Source of the DNA: Bacteroidales bacterium
GTDB lineage: Bacteria > Bacteroidota > Bacteroidia > Bacteroidales > DTGW01
Assembly: GCA_026416115.1 (NCBI GenBank)
Contig: JAOAFU010000129.1
Span: 1-39,717 of the forward strand
DNA: 39,717 nucleotides
Direction: 5' to 3'
Below the pieces are notes generated by a model. The model did not search any database. It was not told the origin of the DNA and saw only the letters and a program-made list of their open reading frames with translations. Positions 9,860 to 18,140 of the stretch are shown here, in pieces. How positions within the stretch are numbered: position 1 is the first letter of the stretch; every line of letters begins with the position of its first letter. The translations under genes were made by a program, and so were the position numbers.

Positions 9860-10132
9860 ATGGCAAGCATTCGTAGACTTAAAAAAAACCTAAATTATTT
9901 AACAGGCGAACTTATCAATGAATGTCTGATCTATCAGTATTTTAACAAAGATGCCAACCCCGATAAAGTGGCACAGGTACTCAGTAGAATTCTTGAAAAT
10001 CACAACGATCTGATTTATCGTATCCATCATTGTAATGTGAAAGGAGACAAGAAGAAGGTGAAAGCCTATTACAGAAGTATTATTGATGATTTTAACAAAG
10101 GTGTAGAGCTACTGGATCAGCTTGGTAAATAA
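9860..10132 (+). CDS. Small helical protein of unknown function, secA operon
   Basis: 90-aa cytoplasmic protein without signal or membrane segment. It appears largely alpha-helical, basic at the N-terminus (MASIRRLKKNLNYL) and carries several His/Cys (IYRIHHCNVKGDKKK). I do not recognise a named family, though small proteins of this kind occur next to secA in other Bacteroidetes. It starts 18 nt after secA and is followed directly by a strong terminator, so it is the second and last gene of the secA operon. Codon use matches its neighbours, and the frame is conserved-looking and not a chance ORF. A role in secretion would be guilt by association only. Confidence 0.75.
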   Translation: MASIRRLKKNLNYLTGELINECLIYQYFNKDANPDKVAQVLSRILENHNDLIYRIHHCNVKGDKKKVKAYYRSIIDDFNKGVELLDQLGK

Positions 10133-10152
10133 CATTTAGAAAAAAATGAAAC

Positions 10153-10184
10153 GGGTCGTTTTGCCTTTGGCAACGACTCTTTTT
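10153..10184 (+). terminator. Rho-independent terminator of the secA operon
   Basis: A GC-containing stem, GGGTCG (10153-10158) pairing with CGACTC (10174-10179, one G-U), extended by TTGCC/GGCAA around a TTT loop with a 2-nt bulge, is followed at once by TTTTTATTATTTT. It sits 20 nt after the stop codon of the 90-aa gene. Confidence 0.8.
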
Positions 10185-10274
10185 ATTATTTTCTGTCGAT
10201 AGTCAATTATTAATTTTATTTCATACAGCTCTCTTGTGATTTAAATCGTAAATTAAAGGGGCGTAGTACTTTTC

Positions 10275-11312
10275 ATGGTTACACAATCGGAAAAAGTGGT
10301 TAATTCTAAAAGGAGCTTAATTTTTGTTGCGCTTTTGTTATTGGTGCTATTATTTTTTTTTATAGATATAGTCATCGGTAACGCAGAAGTTCCAGTTGGA
10401 GACCTTATTCGGTCAATAATATCGCCATCAGAGTATTCAACAGCAAGCATGATTTTTTACAATTTCCGCTTGCCAAAGGCTCTTGCTGCTGTTATTACAG
10501 GGGTAGCATTGGGAATAAGTGGATTATTAACCCAAACTTATTTTCGAAATCCGCTGGCAGGTCCCGATGTATTGGGAATAAGCTCAGGAGCCAGTTTGGG
10601 TGTGGCTTTTGTGTTACTGGTTATAAGTCAGTTTTTACCTAGTTTGGGTTCTTCACCGGTAGGCAACTGGACAATTATCGTAGCAGCATGTGTAGGGGCA
10701 GCAGCAACCATGTTGATGATTACCCTTGTCTCGGGGATCATTCGTGATCATGTAACAATGCTCGTTTTTGGATTGATGGTGGGAGCTGCTTTCTCGTCGG
10801 CTATTATTGTAATTCAATATCTGAGTAATGAAACTCTGCTTAAGTCTTTTGTAGTTTGGGGTTTTGGTAGTATCCGGCATCTTGGGCTTAACCATTTGGC
10901 AATAATGAGTCCTTTTATCGCACTTGGTACATTACTCTCTTTTTTTTCGGTAAAAAATTTAAACGCATTGCTCATTGGGGAAAAATACGCACAAACCATG
11001 GGCATAAATTTAGCACGTGCACGTGTTTTGATTTTTATTAGTATAATTCTTTTAGCTGGTACCATTACCGCTTTTTGCGGCCCAATTGCCTTTGTTGCCA
11101 TTACTGTTCCCCATCTTAGTCGGATGCTTCTTCGGACAAACGATCACTTTGTGCTTATTGTGGCATCTTTACTTACCGGAAGCTTAATGATGCTGCTGAG
11201 CGATATCTTATCACACTTACCAGGCTCAAATATTTCGTTGCCTATTAATGCCTTAACTTCTTTGATGGGAATACCTTTGATTATCGCAATAATTTTACGA
11301 AAGAAAATATGA
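10275..11312 (+). CDS. FecCD/BtuC-type ABC transporter permease (iron/heme/cobalamin)
   Basis: 345-aa inner-membrane permease with about ten hydrophobic segments, of the FecCD family that imports ferric siderophores, heme or cobalamin. Family blocks include RLPKALAAVITGVALGISG, FRNPLAGPDVLGISSGASLGV and, near the end, FCGPIAFVAITVPHLSRML, which contains the cytoplasmic loop that docks the ATPase. The length is typical. The stop overlaps the start of the ATPase gene by 4 nt (ATGA), so the two are translationally coupled. No substrate-binding protein or TonB receptor is encoded in the window, so the substrate cannot be named. I saw no cobalamin riboswitch upstream. Confidence 0.92.
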   Translation: MVTQSEKVVNSKRSLIFVALLLLVLLFFFIDIVIGNAEVPVGDLIRSIISPSEYSTASMIFYNFRLPKALAAVITGVALGISGLLTQTYFRNPLAGPDVLGISSGASLGVAFVLLVISQFLPSLGSSPVGNWTIIVAACVGAAATMLMITLVSGIIRDHVTMLVFGLMVGAAFSSAIIVIQYLSNETLLKSFVVWGFGSIRHLGLNHLAIMSPFIALGTLLSFFSVKNLNALLIGEKYAQTMGINLARARVLIFISIILLAGTITAFCGPIAFVAITVPHLSRMLLRTNDHFVLIVASLLTGSLMMLLSDILSHLPGSNISLPINALTSLMGIPLIIAIILRKKI

Positions 11313-12331
11313 TAGGGCTGGAAGGCGAACTTGAAGTACAGGATCTTCAGATTGGCTATAACATACGGAATAAAGAATTTCGTGCAGGACCTATTTCTTT
11401 TACTTTAGCAGAAGGCGAGTTAGCAATGCTAATCGGTCCAAATGGAGTAGGTAAAAGTACCTTGTTAAAAACCTTGATAAGATTAAATGAACCTATCGAA
11501 GGACAAGTTTTTTTTCAAGGTCGACCTTTAAGACAAATTCCTAAGGCCGAAATGTCGAAATACATAGCATTTGTCTCAACCGAAACAAGCTATCCTTTTT
11601 ACATATCGGTTTATGAATTAGTTTCACTTGGCCGAATTCCCTATCTCAACTGGATGGGTAGGCTTTCTTCCGAAGATCGTCGAATCGTCGAACGAGCTAT
11701 TGAACAAATGCAACTAGAGCATCTTCGGAACAAACCAATACAAGAAGTTAGCGATGGGGAGAGGCAAAAAGCTTTAATTGCTCGTGCTCTTGCTCAGGAC
11801 ACTCCCGTTATTTTGCTCGACGAACCAACTGCCTTTCTCGATATAGTGAATAAGCATAATATTATACATTTGCTTGGAGATATTGCACATCAACAAAAGA
11901 AAACAGTACTCCTTACCACCCATGATCTTAATATTGCAATCAGCGAGACGGATAAACTCCTGGTTATGCTACCTAACCAATTTTTGGTAGGGGCACCCGA
12001 AGATTTACAGTTGAAAAACCAGCTCAACTCATTGTTCAAAAACCAGTTTCATTTCGATCCTATTTCTGGAACTTTGAAAAGAGTTAAGTCTTTTTTATAT
12101 AAAGCTTCTTTAAAATCCGAATCTACGGTACCTCGATCTGTTGCGAAACTTACGCAAAAGGCTCTGGAACGAATTGGTTATGAACTTACCGATAATTCTA
12201 CCAGAATTAATGTGATAGTTAAAAAAGTGAATCAAGATTACCAGTGGACAGTCGAACTGGCTGATGGAAATACCTTTATCTGTTCAAGTCTTTATGCTTT
12301 ATGTCGGCTTTTGGGAGAATATAAAAGATAA
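11309..12331 (+). CDS. ABC transporter ATPase, partner of the FecCD permease
   Basis: 340-aa ATPase of the FecE/BtuD class. Walker A is GPNGVGKST (residues 43-51); the signature is VSDGERQKALIARAL, Walker B is VILLDEPTAFLD, and the switch His is in LTTHDLN. The normal ABC domain ends near residue 255; some 80 further residues (about 260-340) form an extension with no motif I recognise (LTQKALERIGYEL ... SSLYALCRLLGEYKR). The gene overlaps the permease by 4 nt and its stop lies only 2 nt from the convergent stop of lptD, with no room for a terminator. It powers metallophore import with the permease encoded upstream. Confidence 0.92.
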   Translation: MIGLEGELEVQDLQIGYNIRNKEFRAGPISFTLAEGELAMLIGPNGVGKSTLLKTLIRLNEPIEGQVFFQGRPLRQIPKAEMSKYIAFVSTETSYPFYISVYELVSLGRIPYLNWMGRLSSEDRRIVERAIEQMQLEHLRNKPIQEVSDGERQKALIARALAQDTPVILLDEPTAFLDIVNKHNIIHLLGDIAHQQKKTVLLTTHDLNIAISETDKLLVMLPNQFLVGAPEDLQLKNQLNSLFKNQFHFDPISGTLKRVKSFLYKASLKSESTVPRSVAKLTQKALERIGYELTDNSTRINVIVKKVNQDYQWTVELADGNTFICSSLYALCRLLGEYKR

Positions 12332-12333
12332 AT

Positions 12334-14916
12334 TTAGAACCGACTACGCCAAGCATCATTATTCTTAGTATATTTTAAATCTTTTAGCAAACCTAATGCG
12401 TTGATGGTAAAGAAGTAGCTTTGTCGAGGGCCGAATGGAACTATAGATAGGCTCATCTCCCAGCAATGTAGGTCGCGGTGAATGTTAATCTGGGTTATAG
12501 TCATTTCGCCATTGGTTATATCATATCCGGTTGAAAAGGATATTTTCCATTTTTTGGTTAACGATAAGTCGCCTCTGATACCTACGCTTTGGATATATTG
12601 CGATCGATTTAACCTTGTTGTACCACGGACATAGCTGAAATTATAGTTTAACGAAAGATTCCATGGTACGGAGAAGTTGGTAGAAGAAGTTCTCGGTTTA
12701 CCTATTGTGTCAGATGGATTGGATGAAGGTGTTTGAGTTTTTCTTTCCGAAGAGCTTAGGCTTGTACTAAGCGAAAAAGAGGCACTGGTCATACGTGCAA
12801 GACGTCCGTCTTTCAATTCAAATACGTTCTTCCGACGTCCAAGAGAATCGATTTGATACGGATCGAAAACAGCATCGAAGCGCAACGAAAGCTTATTATC
12901 GAACAAGTTTGTTCCCGAGGCCATTGAGATATTGGAAAGATTAAATGAGTCGGCCATTAGATTATAGCTTCCCGAGAAGTCGAGATTATCGAGTAAGCTA
13001 ATTTTCTTTTCCTTTTGAGCCGTATCTTGCTTGGGTAGATACTTCATCTCGAAATTATTGCGTAAGCTAAAGCTAATATTTGCACTTTTGCCAGGAGGGG
13101 GAGAGGGTGTTCCATATTTGGTACGTTCGAAACGTGATACGGTTTTCATACCAACCCCATTATAATATTTGTAGTAATAATTGGGCATAAATTCCGAAAT
13201 ATCGGGAATAAAGCTGAATGATGCTGAAGGCGACATAATATGCCTTATGGCTTTAATTCGCGAATTACGAAATACAAACATACCATATACTTTTGGACTA
13301 TAACCTGTAGAAATAGAGGGATACAGCGAATGACCATAAACCCATTGGTTGTGGACAATAGTATCTACCTTCCCGTATTTTCCTGTATTGCTGTTATAGT
13401 ATAGAGAGTCCCACTGGTACGTGTAATATTTGGGATAGGCTACACCTTTGTAATTGAGACTTGGAGTAAGATTAATTGATCGAGTAATTTTTATATTCAG
13501 GCTAACTGGTATTTCGTGGGAAAAACCGGTATTGGTACTGTCCATAATATGACGAGTAAGGAAAAGCGAATCGGTTGTATATACATCATTATCGAGATTG
13601 GCGCGATAGCTAAGTTGAATGTTTTCGTACCACTTGGAAGGTCCTACAGCATCTTCTTTTCGGAAAGGATAAATGGTGTTCATGTTGAATGATAATTGCG
13701 GAAGGCTCATAAAAATTTGTCGGGTTTCATTGTTTTGAGTATGTTTTAAACTTCCGCTAAGATTAAAAGGTGAGTTAGGCCAAGTGCGAGAAAAAGTAAT
13801 CCCCGACGATCGGGTATTGGTAATATAGTCGTTAATATTATATGAATTTCGCTTGTCGTAACTCGACGAACTTACATTAACATCGGCCGAAAAACGTGTA
13901 TTTGGATTTGCTTTCTGATCTTGTGTATGTTGCCAGCTAAATTTGTAATCGTTTTTTACGGCATAATCGGGTAGTCCTTTTTCTGAGTATACCGATTGGT
14001 TGAAACGAAAGCTAAAGTTACCCGAAAATCGGTATCGTACTTTGTAATTCGACTGAGCTGCCAGCCCCCACGATCCTTTTGAATAAATCTCGCCTGTAAT
14101 GCGGGCATCGACATAATCGCTAATAGCAAAATAGTATCCCCCTTCGCGCAAAGCAAGTCCTCTAGCGTTATCCTCACCATATGAGGGCATAAGAATACCC
14201 GATGCATAGCTTTTCTTGGTATTGGGAACATAACCGAAGGGGACGAATATCATTTTAAAAGGTATATCGGCAACAACAAGGTATGCAGGGCCTGTTACAA
14301 TTTTATCTTCGGGCACCGCGATAGCTTTCGTTAGCTTAAGATAAAAATGAGGATGATCGAGATTACAAGTCGAAAAACTAGCCCCTTTAAGGTATATTTC
14401 TCCATTGGCATTGCGTTTGGTTGAGTCGCCAATGAGATAACCCCCTCCTTGTTCGGTTTTAACAAAATAGACAAATCCCTTGCGCGTTTTAAAGTTATAG
14501 CGAATCCATTTCGACTCAAACTGATCGTTCCCATCTTTAAATATAGGTTTTCCAATCTCTTGTCCTGTGCTATCTGTTGTACCTGTTGCAAATACCGTTT
14601 GTTCGTTCATATTGAATTCGATATAAGCCGCTTTTAAGTCGATCTTTTGATATTCCACATGGGCATCACCGTATAGGTGTACAATCTTTTTTTCCATGTC
14701 GAACACTATCGAGTCTTTTGCCGAGTATTTTATTGGATCGGAGATTTCGTCCTGATAAGCATTGGTGGCAAGTTTGACGGAATCAATAGTTTGAGTTTCA
14801 TTTGTCTGTTGCGAGGGTAACGTATCATTGGCTTGCCCTATTAAATAGGAAATGCCCGAAAATAAAAAGATCAAAATAAAGAGGTGCCGTATAATTTTGT
14901 GCTTCAACTTTTTCAA
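12334..14916 (-). CDS. lptD: LPS-assembly outer-membrane protein LptD (Bacteroidetes type)
   Basis: 860-aa protein that inserts lipopolysaccharide into the outer leaflet of the outer membrane. An N-terminal signal sequence (HLFILIFLFSGISYLIGQA) precedes an OstA/LptA-like beta-jellyroll (about residues 60-220: IKYSAKDSIVFDMEKK, YGDAHVEYQ, YIEFN, IYLKGASFSTCNLDHPHFYLK), then a large C-terminal beta-barrel with many alternating aromatic strands (PFGYVPNTKKSYASGILMPSYGE to the C-terminus). No ATG is available near the 5' end; a TTG at 14916, or another at 14907, must be used to keep the signal peptide, since the first internal Met comes only after residue 70. It diverges from the amidase gene and converges on the ABC ATPase. 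Confidence 0.88.
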   Translation of the reverse strand: MKKLKHKIIRHLFILIFLFSGISYLIGQANDTLPSQQTNETQTIDSVKLATNAYQDEISDPIKYSAKDSIVFDMEKKIVHLYGDAHVEYQKIDLKAAYIEFNMNEQTVFATGTTDSTGQEIGKPIFKDGNDQFESKWIRYNFKTRKGFVYFVKTEQGGGYLIGDSTKRNANGEIYLKGASFSTCNLDHPHFYLKLTKAIAVPEDKIVTGPAYLVVADIPFKMIFVPFGYVPNTKKSYASGILMPSYGEDNARGLALREGGYYFAISDYVDARITGEIYSKGSWGLAAQSNYKVRYRFSGNFSFRFNQSVYSEKGLPDYAVKNDYKFSWQHTQDQKANPNTRFSADVNVSSSSYDKRNSYNINDYITNTRSSGITFSRTWPNSPFNLSGSLKHTQNNETRQIFMSLPQLSFNMNTIYPFRKEDAVGPSKWYENIQLSYRANLDNDVYTTDSLFLTRHIMDSTNTGFSHEIPVSLNIKITRSINLTPSLNYKGVAYPKYYTYQWDSLYYNSNTGKYGKVDTIVHNQWVYGHSLYPSISTGYSPKVYGMFVFRNSRIKAIRHIMSPSASFSFIPDISEFMPNYYYKYYNGVGMKTVSRFERTKYGTPSPPPGKSANISFSLRNNFEMKYLPKQDTAQKEKKISLLDNLDFSGSYNLMADSFNLSNISMASGTNLFDNKLSLRFDAVFDPYQIDSLGRRKNVFELKDGRLARMTSASFSLSTSLSSSERKTQTPSSNPSDTIGKPRTSSTNFSVPWNLSLNYNFSYVRGTTRLNRSQYIQSVGIRGDLSLTKKWKISFSTGYDITNGEMTITQINIHRDLHCWEMSLSIVPFGPRQSYFFTINALGLLKDLKYTKNNDAWRSRF

Positions 14917-14924
14917 CTTTATGC

Positions 14925-14932
14925 TATTTTTG
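14925..14932 (+). promoter_or_regulatory. Putative -7 element, amidase promoter
   Basis: TATTTTTG matches TAnnTTTG and lies 46 nt before the amidase ATG, in the short divergent spacer with lptD. A TTTG upstream is 25 nt away, longer than ideal. Confidence 0.35.
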
Positions 14933-14950
14933 CTGTATCAAAAAAACGCT

Positions 14951-14958
14951 CAAAACTA
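14951..14958 (-). promoter_or_regulatory. Putative -7 element, lptD promoter
   Basis: On the minus strand TAGTTTTG (14958-14951) matches TAnnTTTG and would give a leader of about 30 nt to the TTG start at 14916. It faces away from the amidase element, so the two -7 boxes overlap in one divergent control region. No clear -33 box. Confidence 0.35.
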
Positions 14959-14978
14959 ATTATTTTTTGCATAGGTTC

Positions 14979-16136
14979 ATGTGTCGGTATTATTATAAAC
15001 CTCTATTTTTCAGGAAAACAATAGCTTGGCTCAATATTTTTCTTCTAAGTTTTTCTTTTATTTCAATAAACGGTAACGAAATAGGCAATAGTGTGGGGAT
15101 AGTTGTTCTCGATGCAGGGCATGGTGGTGAAGACCCTGGTGCTTTGGGTAAAATATCGAAGGAGAAAGATATTACACTTGCCATTACCCTTAAATTAGGA
15201 AAGTGTATCGAAGAGAATTTTCCGGGAGTAAAGGTAATTTATACACGTAAAACCGATGTTTTTATTCCTTTGCACGAGAGAGCCGAAATTGCCAACAAAA
15301 ACCACGCCGACTTATTCATTTCGATACATGCTAATGCCACTAAAAATACCGATGTATTTGGAATGGAAACTTATGCAATGGGATTGCATACCAACGAAAA
15401 AAATCTTGAGGTTGCAAAAAAAGAGAATGCTGCAATTATTTTTGAGAAAGATTATTCGTTGCACTACGAAGGATATGATCCAAACTCACCCGAATCGTTT
15501 ATTATTTTTTCCTTAATGCAAAACACTTTTCTCGCTCAGAGTCTCGATTTTGCTGGTCATGTTCAGAATCGTGCCCGGGAGATTGCCAGTCGTAACGATA
15601 GGGGAGTAAAGCAGGCGGGATTTCTGGTTTTATGGAAAACGACTATGCCAAGTGTCCTTATCGAAGTTGGATATATTACTAATCCGCAAGAAGAAAAATA
15701 TTTAGCTTCTGATGAGGGTCAGATGCAAATAGCCGAATCGATATGTAAGGCTTTTGGCGAATACAAACGTAAAATTGAAACAAATTCAGCTATAGCTATT
15801 TCTACAAGTAATAACAACGATTCTAATAGCAAAATTCAGCCAACACTTCCGAAAAACGAAGAAGACTCGGTTGTATTTAAGGTACAAGTTTTTTCGCTTC
15901 CAAAACGTTTGCCTTCAAATGCTGAACAAATAAAGAAATGTAAAAAACTATTGCGGACAAGTAAAATTGATGAGATTTACTTTAACAACTATTACAAGTA
16001 TACCGTGGGCGAAACTACCGACTACTCCGAAATTCAAAAATTGGTAAAAGAAGTAAAAAAACATTATCCCGAGGCTTTTATAATTGCGCTTAAAGGTGAC
16101 AGTATTGTTCCTCTTAGTTCGGTGCTTAAAAAATAG
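14979..16136 (+). CDS. N-acetylmuramoyl-L-alanine amidase (Amidase_3) with C-terminal SPOR-like region
   Basis: Zinc amidase that cuts the bond between MurNAc and the peptide stem, used in cell separation and wall turnover. Counting from the ATG at 14979 (385 aa), residues 14-32 form the signal or anchor segment. The catalytic domain (about 40-260) shows the zinc ligands His48 (LDAGHGGEDPG), Glu62 (KEKD) and His117 (SIHANA) and catalytic Glu229 (LIEVGYI). The last ~100 residues (VVFKVQVFSL ... YYKYTVGETTDYSE) resemble a SPOR-like peptidoglycan-binding fold. A TTG four codons upstream is an alternative start. It is divergent from lptD and followed by mlaD, which suggests an envelope cluster. 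Confidence 0.92.
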   Translation: MCRYYYKPLFFRKTIAWLNIFLLSFSFISINGNEIGNSVGIVVLDAGHGGEDPGALGKISKEKDITLAITLKLGKCIEENFPGVKVIYTRKTDVFIPLHERAEIANKNHADLFISIHANATKNTDVFGMETYAMGLHTNEKNLEVAKKENAAIIFEKDYSLHYEGYDPNSPESFIIFSLMQNTFLAQSLDFAGHVQNRAREIASRNDRGVKQAGFLVLWKTTMPSVLIEVGYITNPQEEKYLASDEGQMQIAESICKAFGEYKRKIETNSAIAISTSNNNDSNSKIQPTLPKNEEDSVVFKVQVFSLPKRLPSNAEQIKKCKKLLRTSKIDEIYFNNYYKYTVGETTDYSEIQKLVKEVKKHYPEAFIIALKGDSIVPLSSVLKK

Positions 16137-16224
16137 TTTAGATATTTCTTAGGATGTTTATATTAAGCTTTGCATAAAATTCGTTTTACCCAAGGATCGT
16201 AAAATAAGATAAACATTACGAGAT

Positions 16225-16246
16225 ATAAAACCTTCTTTAGTTTTAT
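16225..16246 (+). terminator. Weak AT-rich hairpin after the amidase gene
   Basis: ATAAAAC (16225-16231) and GTTTTAT (16240-16246) form a 7-bp stem with an 8-nt loop about 90 nt after the amidase stop. There is no proper U-tract, so it could be a weak terminator or chance in AT-rich DNA. Confidence 0.25.
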
Positions 16247-16287
16247 CTTGTCATGAGTATTAGGATATAATCAAAAAACGGTTTTTA

Positions 16288-16321
16288 TTTGGTTAAGAAT
16301 TGCTCACAATTTGTATCTTTG
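16288..16321 (+). promoter_or_regulatory. Putative promoter of mlaD
   Basis: TTTG (16288-16291) is followed after 22 nt by TATCTTTG (16314-16321), a full match to the Bacteroidetes -7 element; the spacing is 2-3 nt longer than usual. Start of transcription near 16328 gives a leader of about 45 nt. Confidence 0.45.
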
Positions 16322-16374
16322 AACATTCATTGAAACTATTCCTTCAATCAATTATTATATGTTTTGTTGATTAG

Positions 16375-17283
16375 ATGAAAAAAGAAGTTAAAATAGGAAT
16401 GATCATGATATTTACCCTTGGAGTGCTTATCTGGGGGATAAATTTTCTTAAAGGAAGGAATTTTTTCAGTCGTACCCATAATTATGTTGTAATTTATGAT
16501 GATGTCAGTGGTTTGCTCGAATCTAATGGTGTTTACATTAAGGGGTATAAGGTTGGCAATGTCCACTCAATAAGTTTTTCCGATAGCACGCTTACAAGTT
16601 TAAGGGTAATTCTCGCAATTGACAAGGATGTTCACATTCCGCTGGGGACAAGAGCAAGGATATACAATCTCGACTTAATAGGTAATAAAGCGGTAGAACT
16701 CATCTTTTCGAAGTCGAAGGTAATGCATAAGCCCAACGATACTATTATTGGTGAGGTAGAAATAACTATAGCTAAACAGCTCGAGCCATATAAGGTTCAG
16801 GCTTATAATTTGCTAAATTCGCTCGATTCTCTCACCCATGCTGTAATGCAAATTTTTGATCCTCCCACTACCAGTCGTATTCGACAAACAGTAAAGCATA
16901 TCGAAGCAATTACGGCTACTGTAGTCGATAACCTCGATAATACTTCGAAAAGCATCGAAAATATAAGGAGTTTTACTCAAAATCTTAAAGACAATAATGC
17001 TCGAATTAATGCTACTATTAGCCAGCTCAACTCATTTTCGAGCAACCTAAGCCAACTGCAGTTAAAACAAACACTTAATGAGTTGGATACTGTACTTGCA
17101 CAAACACAAAATTTGCTTATCACCATGCAAAAAGGACAGGGTACCTTTACAAAGCTGTTATACAGTGATAGTCTTTATCAAAATTTACAAAGAACCGTTT
17201 TGCAGCTCGATTCGCTTTTGCTCGATATCAAAAAACAACCCCGCAGGTACCTGCACTTTTCAGTTTTTGGAGGAAGAAAATAA
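16375..17283 (+). CDS. MlaD/MCE family phospholipid-transport protein
   Basis: 302-aa protein with one N-terminal membrane anchor (residues 8-25, MIMIFTLGVLIWGINFL) and a periplasmic MCE domain (about 37-115: YVVIYDDVSGL ... VYIKGYKVGNVHSI ... ARIYNLDLIGNKAVEL), followed by a long helical, Gln/Asn/Leu-rich region (about 140-290) predicted to be coiled. MCE proteins bind phospholipids and move them between inner and outer membrane with MlaE/MlaF partners. Those partners are not in the window. The layout is the usual single-MCE-domain Bacteroidetes form. It is preceded by the amidase, and a new promoter for the next gene overlaps its downstream region. Confidence 0.9.
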   Translation: MKKEVKIGMIMIFTLGVLIWGINFLKGRNFFSRTHNYVVIYDDVSGLLESNGVYIKGYKVGNVHSISFSDSTLTSLRVILAIDKDVHIPLGTRARIYNLDLIGNKAVELIFSKSKVMHKPNDTIIGEVEITIAKQLEPYKVQAYNLLNSLDSLTHAVMQIFDPPTTSRIRQTVKHIEAITATVVDNLDNTSKSIENIRSFTQNLKDNNARINATISQLNSFSSNLSQLQLKQTLNELDTVLAQTQNLLITMQKGQGTFTKLLYSDSLYQNLQRTVLQLDSLLLDIKKQPRRYLHFSVFGGRK

Positions 17284-17305
17284 TTTATACTTTTAAATTT
17301 ATTGA

Positions 17306-17313
17306 TAGTTTTG
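17306..17313 (+). promoter_or_regulatory. Putative -7 element of the yfiH-like gene
   Basis: TAGTTTTG matches TAnnTTTG. Transcription would begin close to 17320, which argues for the ATG at 17334 and against the in-frame TTG at 17319 as translation start. Confidence 0.4.
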
Positions 17314-17333
17314 ACCATTTGCGCAACTGTAAA

Positions 17334-18140
17334 ATGAAGTTAGTAAATCTGAGAAATACGCAAATTGGCCGTTTCGATATATTTGAACCATATCATGAGC
17401 TTACCCATTTCATTACTACGCGTTTGGGTGGATTTAGTAATAAGCCTTATCATGAGCTGAATTTGGGATATGGGACCGATGATGATCCTGATACTGTTAC
17501 TCGCAATCGTTTTTTGTTAGCCGAAGACTTGGGTATACCCCTCGATTGGTTCGTTTTTCCTCGTCAAACCCATAGCAGCAATGTTTATAAGGTTGTTAAA
17601 TCCGACAGAGGATTAGGAAGTTTAAGTCGTGATACGGCTATACCCGATACCGATGCGCTTATCACAAATGAGCGACACATCTGTATTGTTGTTCAAGTCG
17701 CCGACTGTGTGCCTATACTTATTTTCGACCCTGTAGAACGTGTTATTGCAGTTGCGCATGCTGGTTGGCGGGGCACTTCAAATAAAATTGTTTCAAACAC
17801 CATTCAGCATATGCGGCACATGTTTGGATGTAGGAGTAATAATCTTATAGCTGCTGTTGGACCATCTATTCATAGCTGTTGCTACCAAGTAGGGGAGGAT
17901 GTTTACGAGGCTTTTGGACATTGGAATCGTGATAGAGAGAGTATTTTTAGCTTTCAAAATCACAAGCTCATGCTCAACCTTCCCTTGGCAAACCGATTAT
18001 TATTGCTGCATGAGGGAGTACCTTCCGAAAATATTTCGATTTCGGATTTCTGTACGTATTGTCGTGCCGAATACTTCTATTCGTCGCGTCATGGAAAAGG
18101 ACAAACGGGCAGGTTTGTTGCTGGCATGATGTTGTGGTAA
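17334..18140 (+). CDS. YfiH/LACC1-family laccase-domain protein (polyphenol oxidase family)
   Basis: 268-aa cytoplasmic protein of the DUF152/YfiH family. Members, once called multicopper polyphenol oxidases, have been shown in characterised homologues to act on purine nucleosides (adenosine deaminase and phosphorylase activities), and E. coli YfiH is linked to peptidoglycan precursor quality control. Conserved blocks are FITTRLGGFS, PRQTHSSNVY (catalytic His), QVADCVPILIFD (Cys), AHAGWRGT (His) and GPSIHSCCYQVG; all the metal/catalytic His and Cys positions appear present. The start at the ATG is chosen because a promoter element lies just upstream. The stop codon abuts the convergent stop of the next gene with no intervening base. 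Confidence 0.9.
   Translation: MKLVNLRNTQIGRFDIFEPYHELTHFITTRLGGFSNKPYHELNLGYGTDDDPDTVTRNRFLLAEDLGIPLDWFVFPRQTHSSNVYKVVKSDRGLGSLSRDTAIPDTDALITNERHICIVVQVADCVPILIFDPVERVIAVAHAGWRGTSNKIVSNTIQHMRHMFGCRSNNLIAAVGPSIHSCCYQVGEDVYEAFGHWNRDRESIFSFQNHKLMLNLPLANRLLLLHEGVPSENISISDFCTYCRAEYFYSSRHGKGQTGRFVAGMMLW

Noticed and set aside
10133-10274. Possible cobalamin or other riboswitch before the FecCD operon
   Set aside because: The gap is too short after the secA terminator and contains no B12-box-like sequence.
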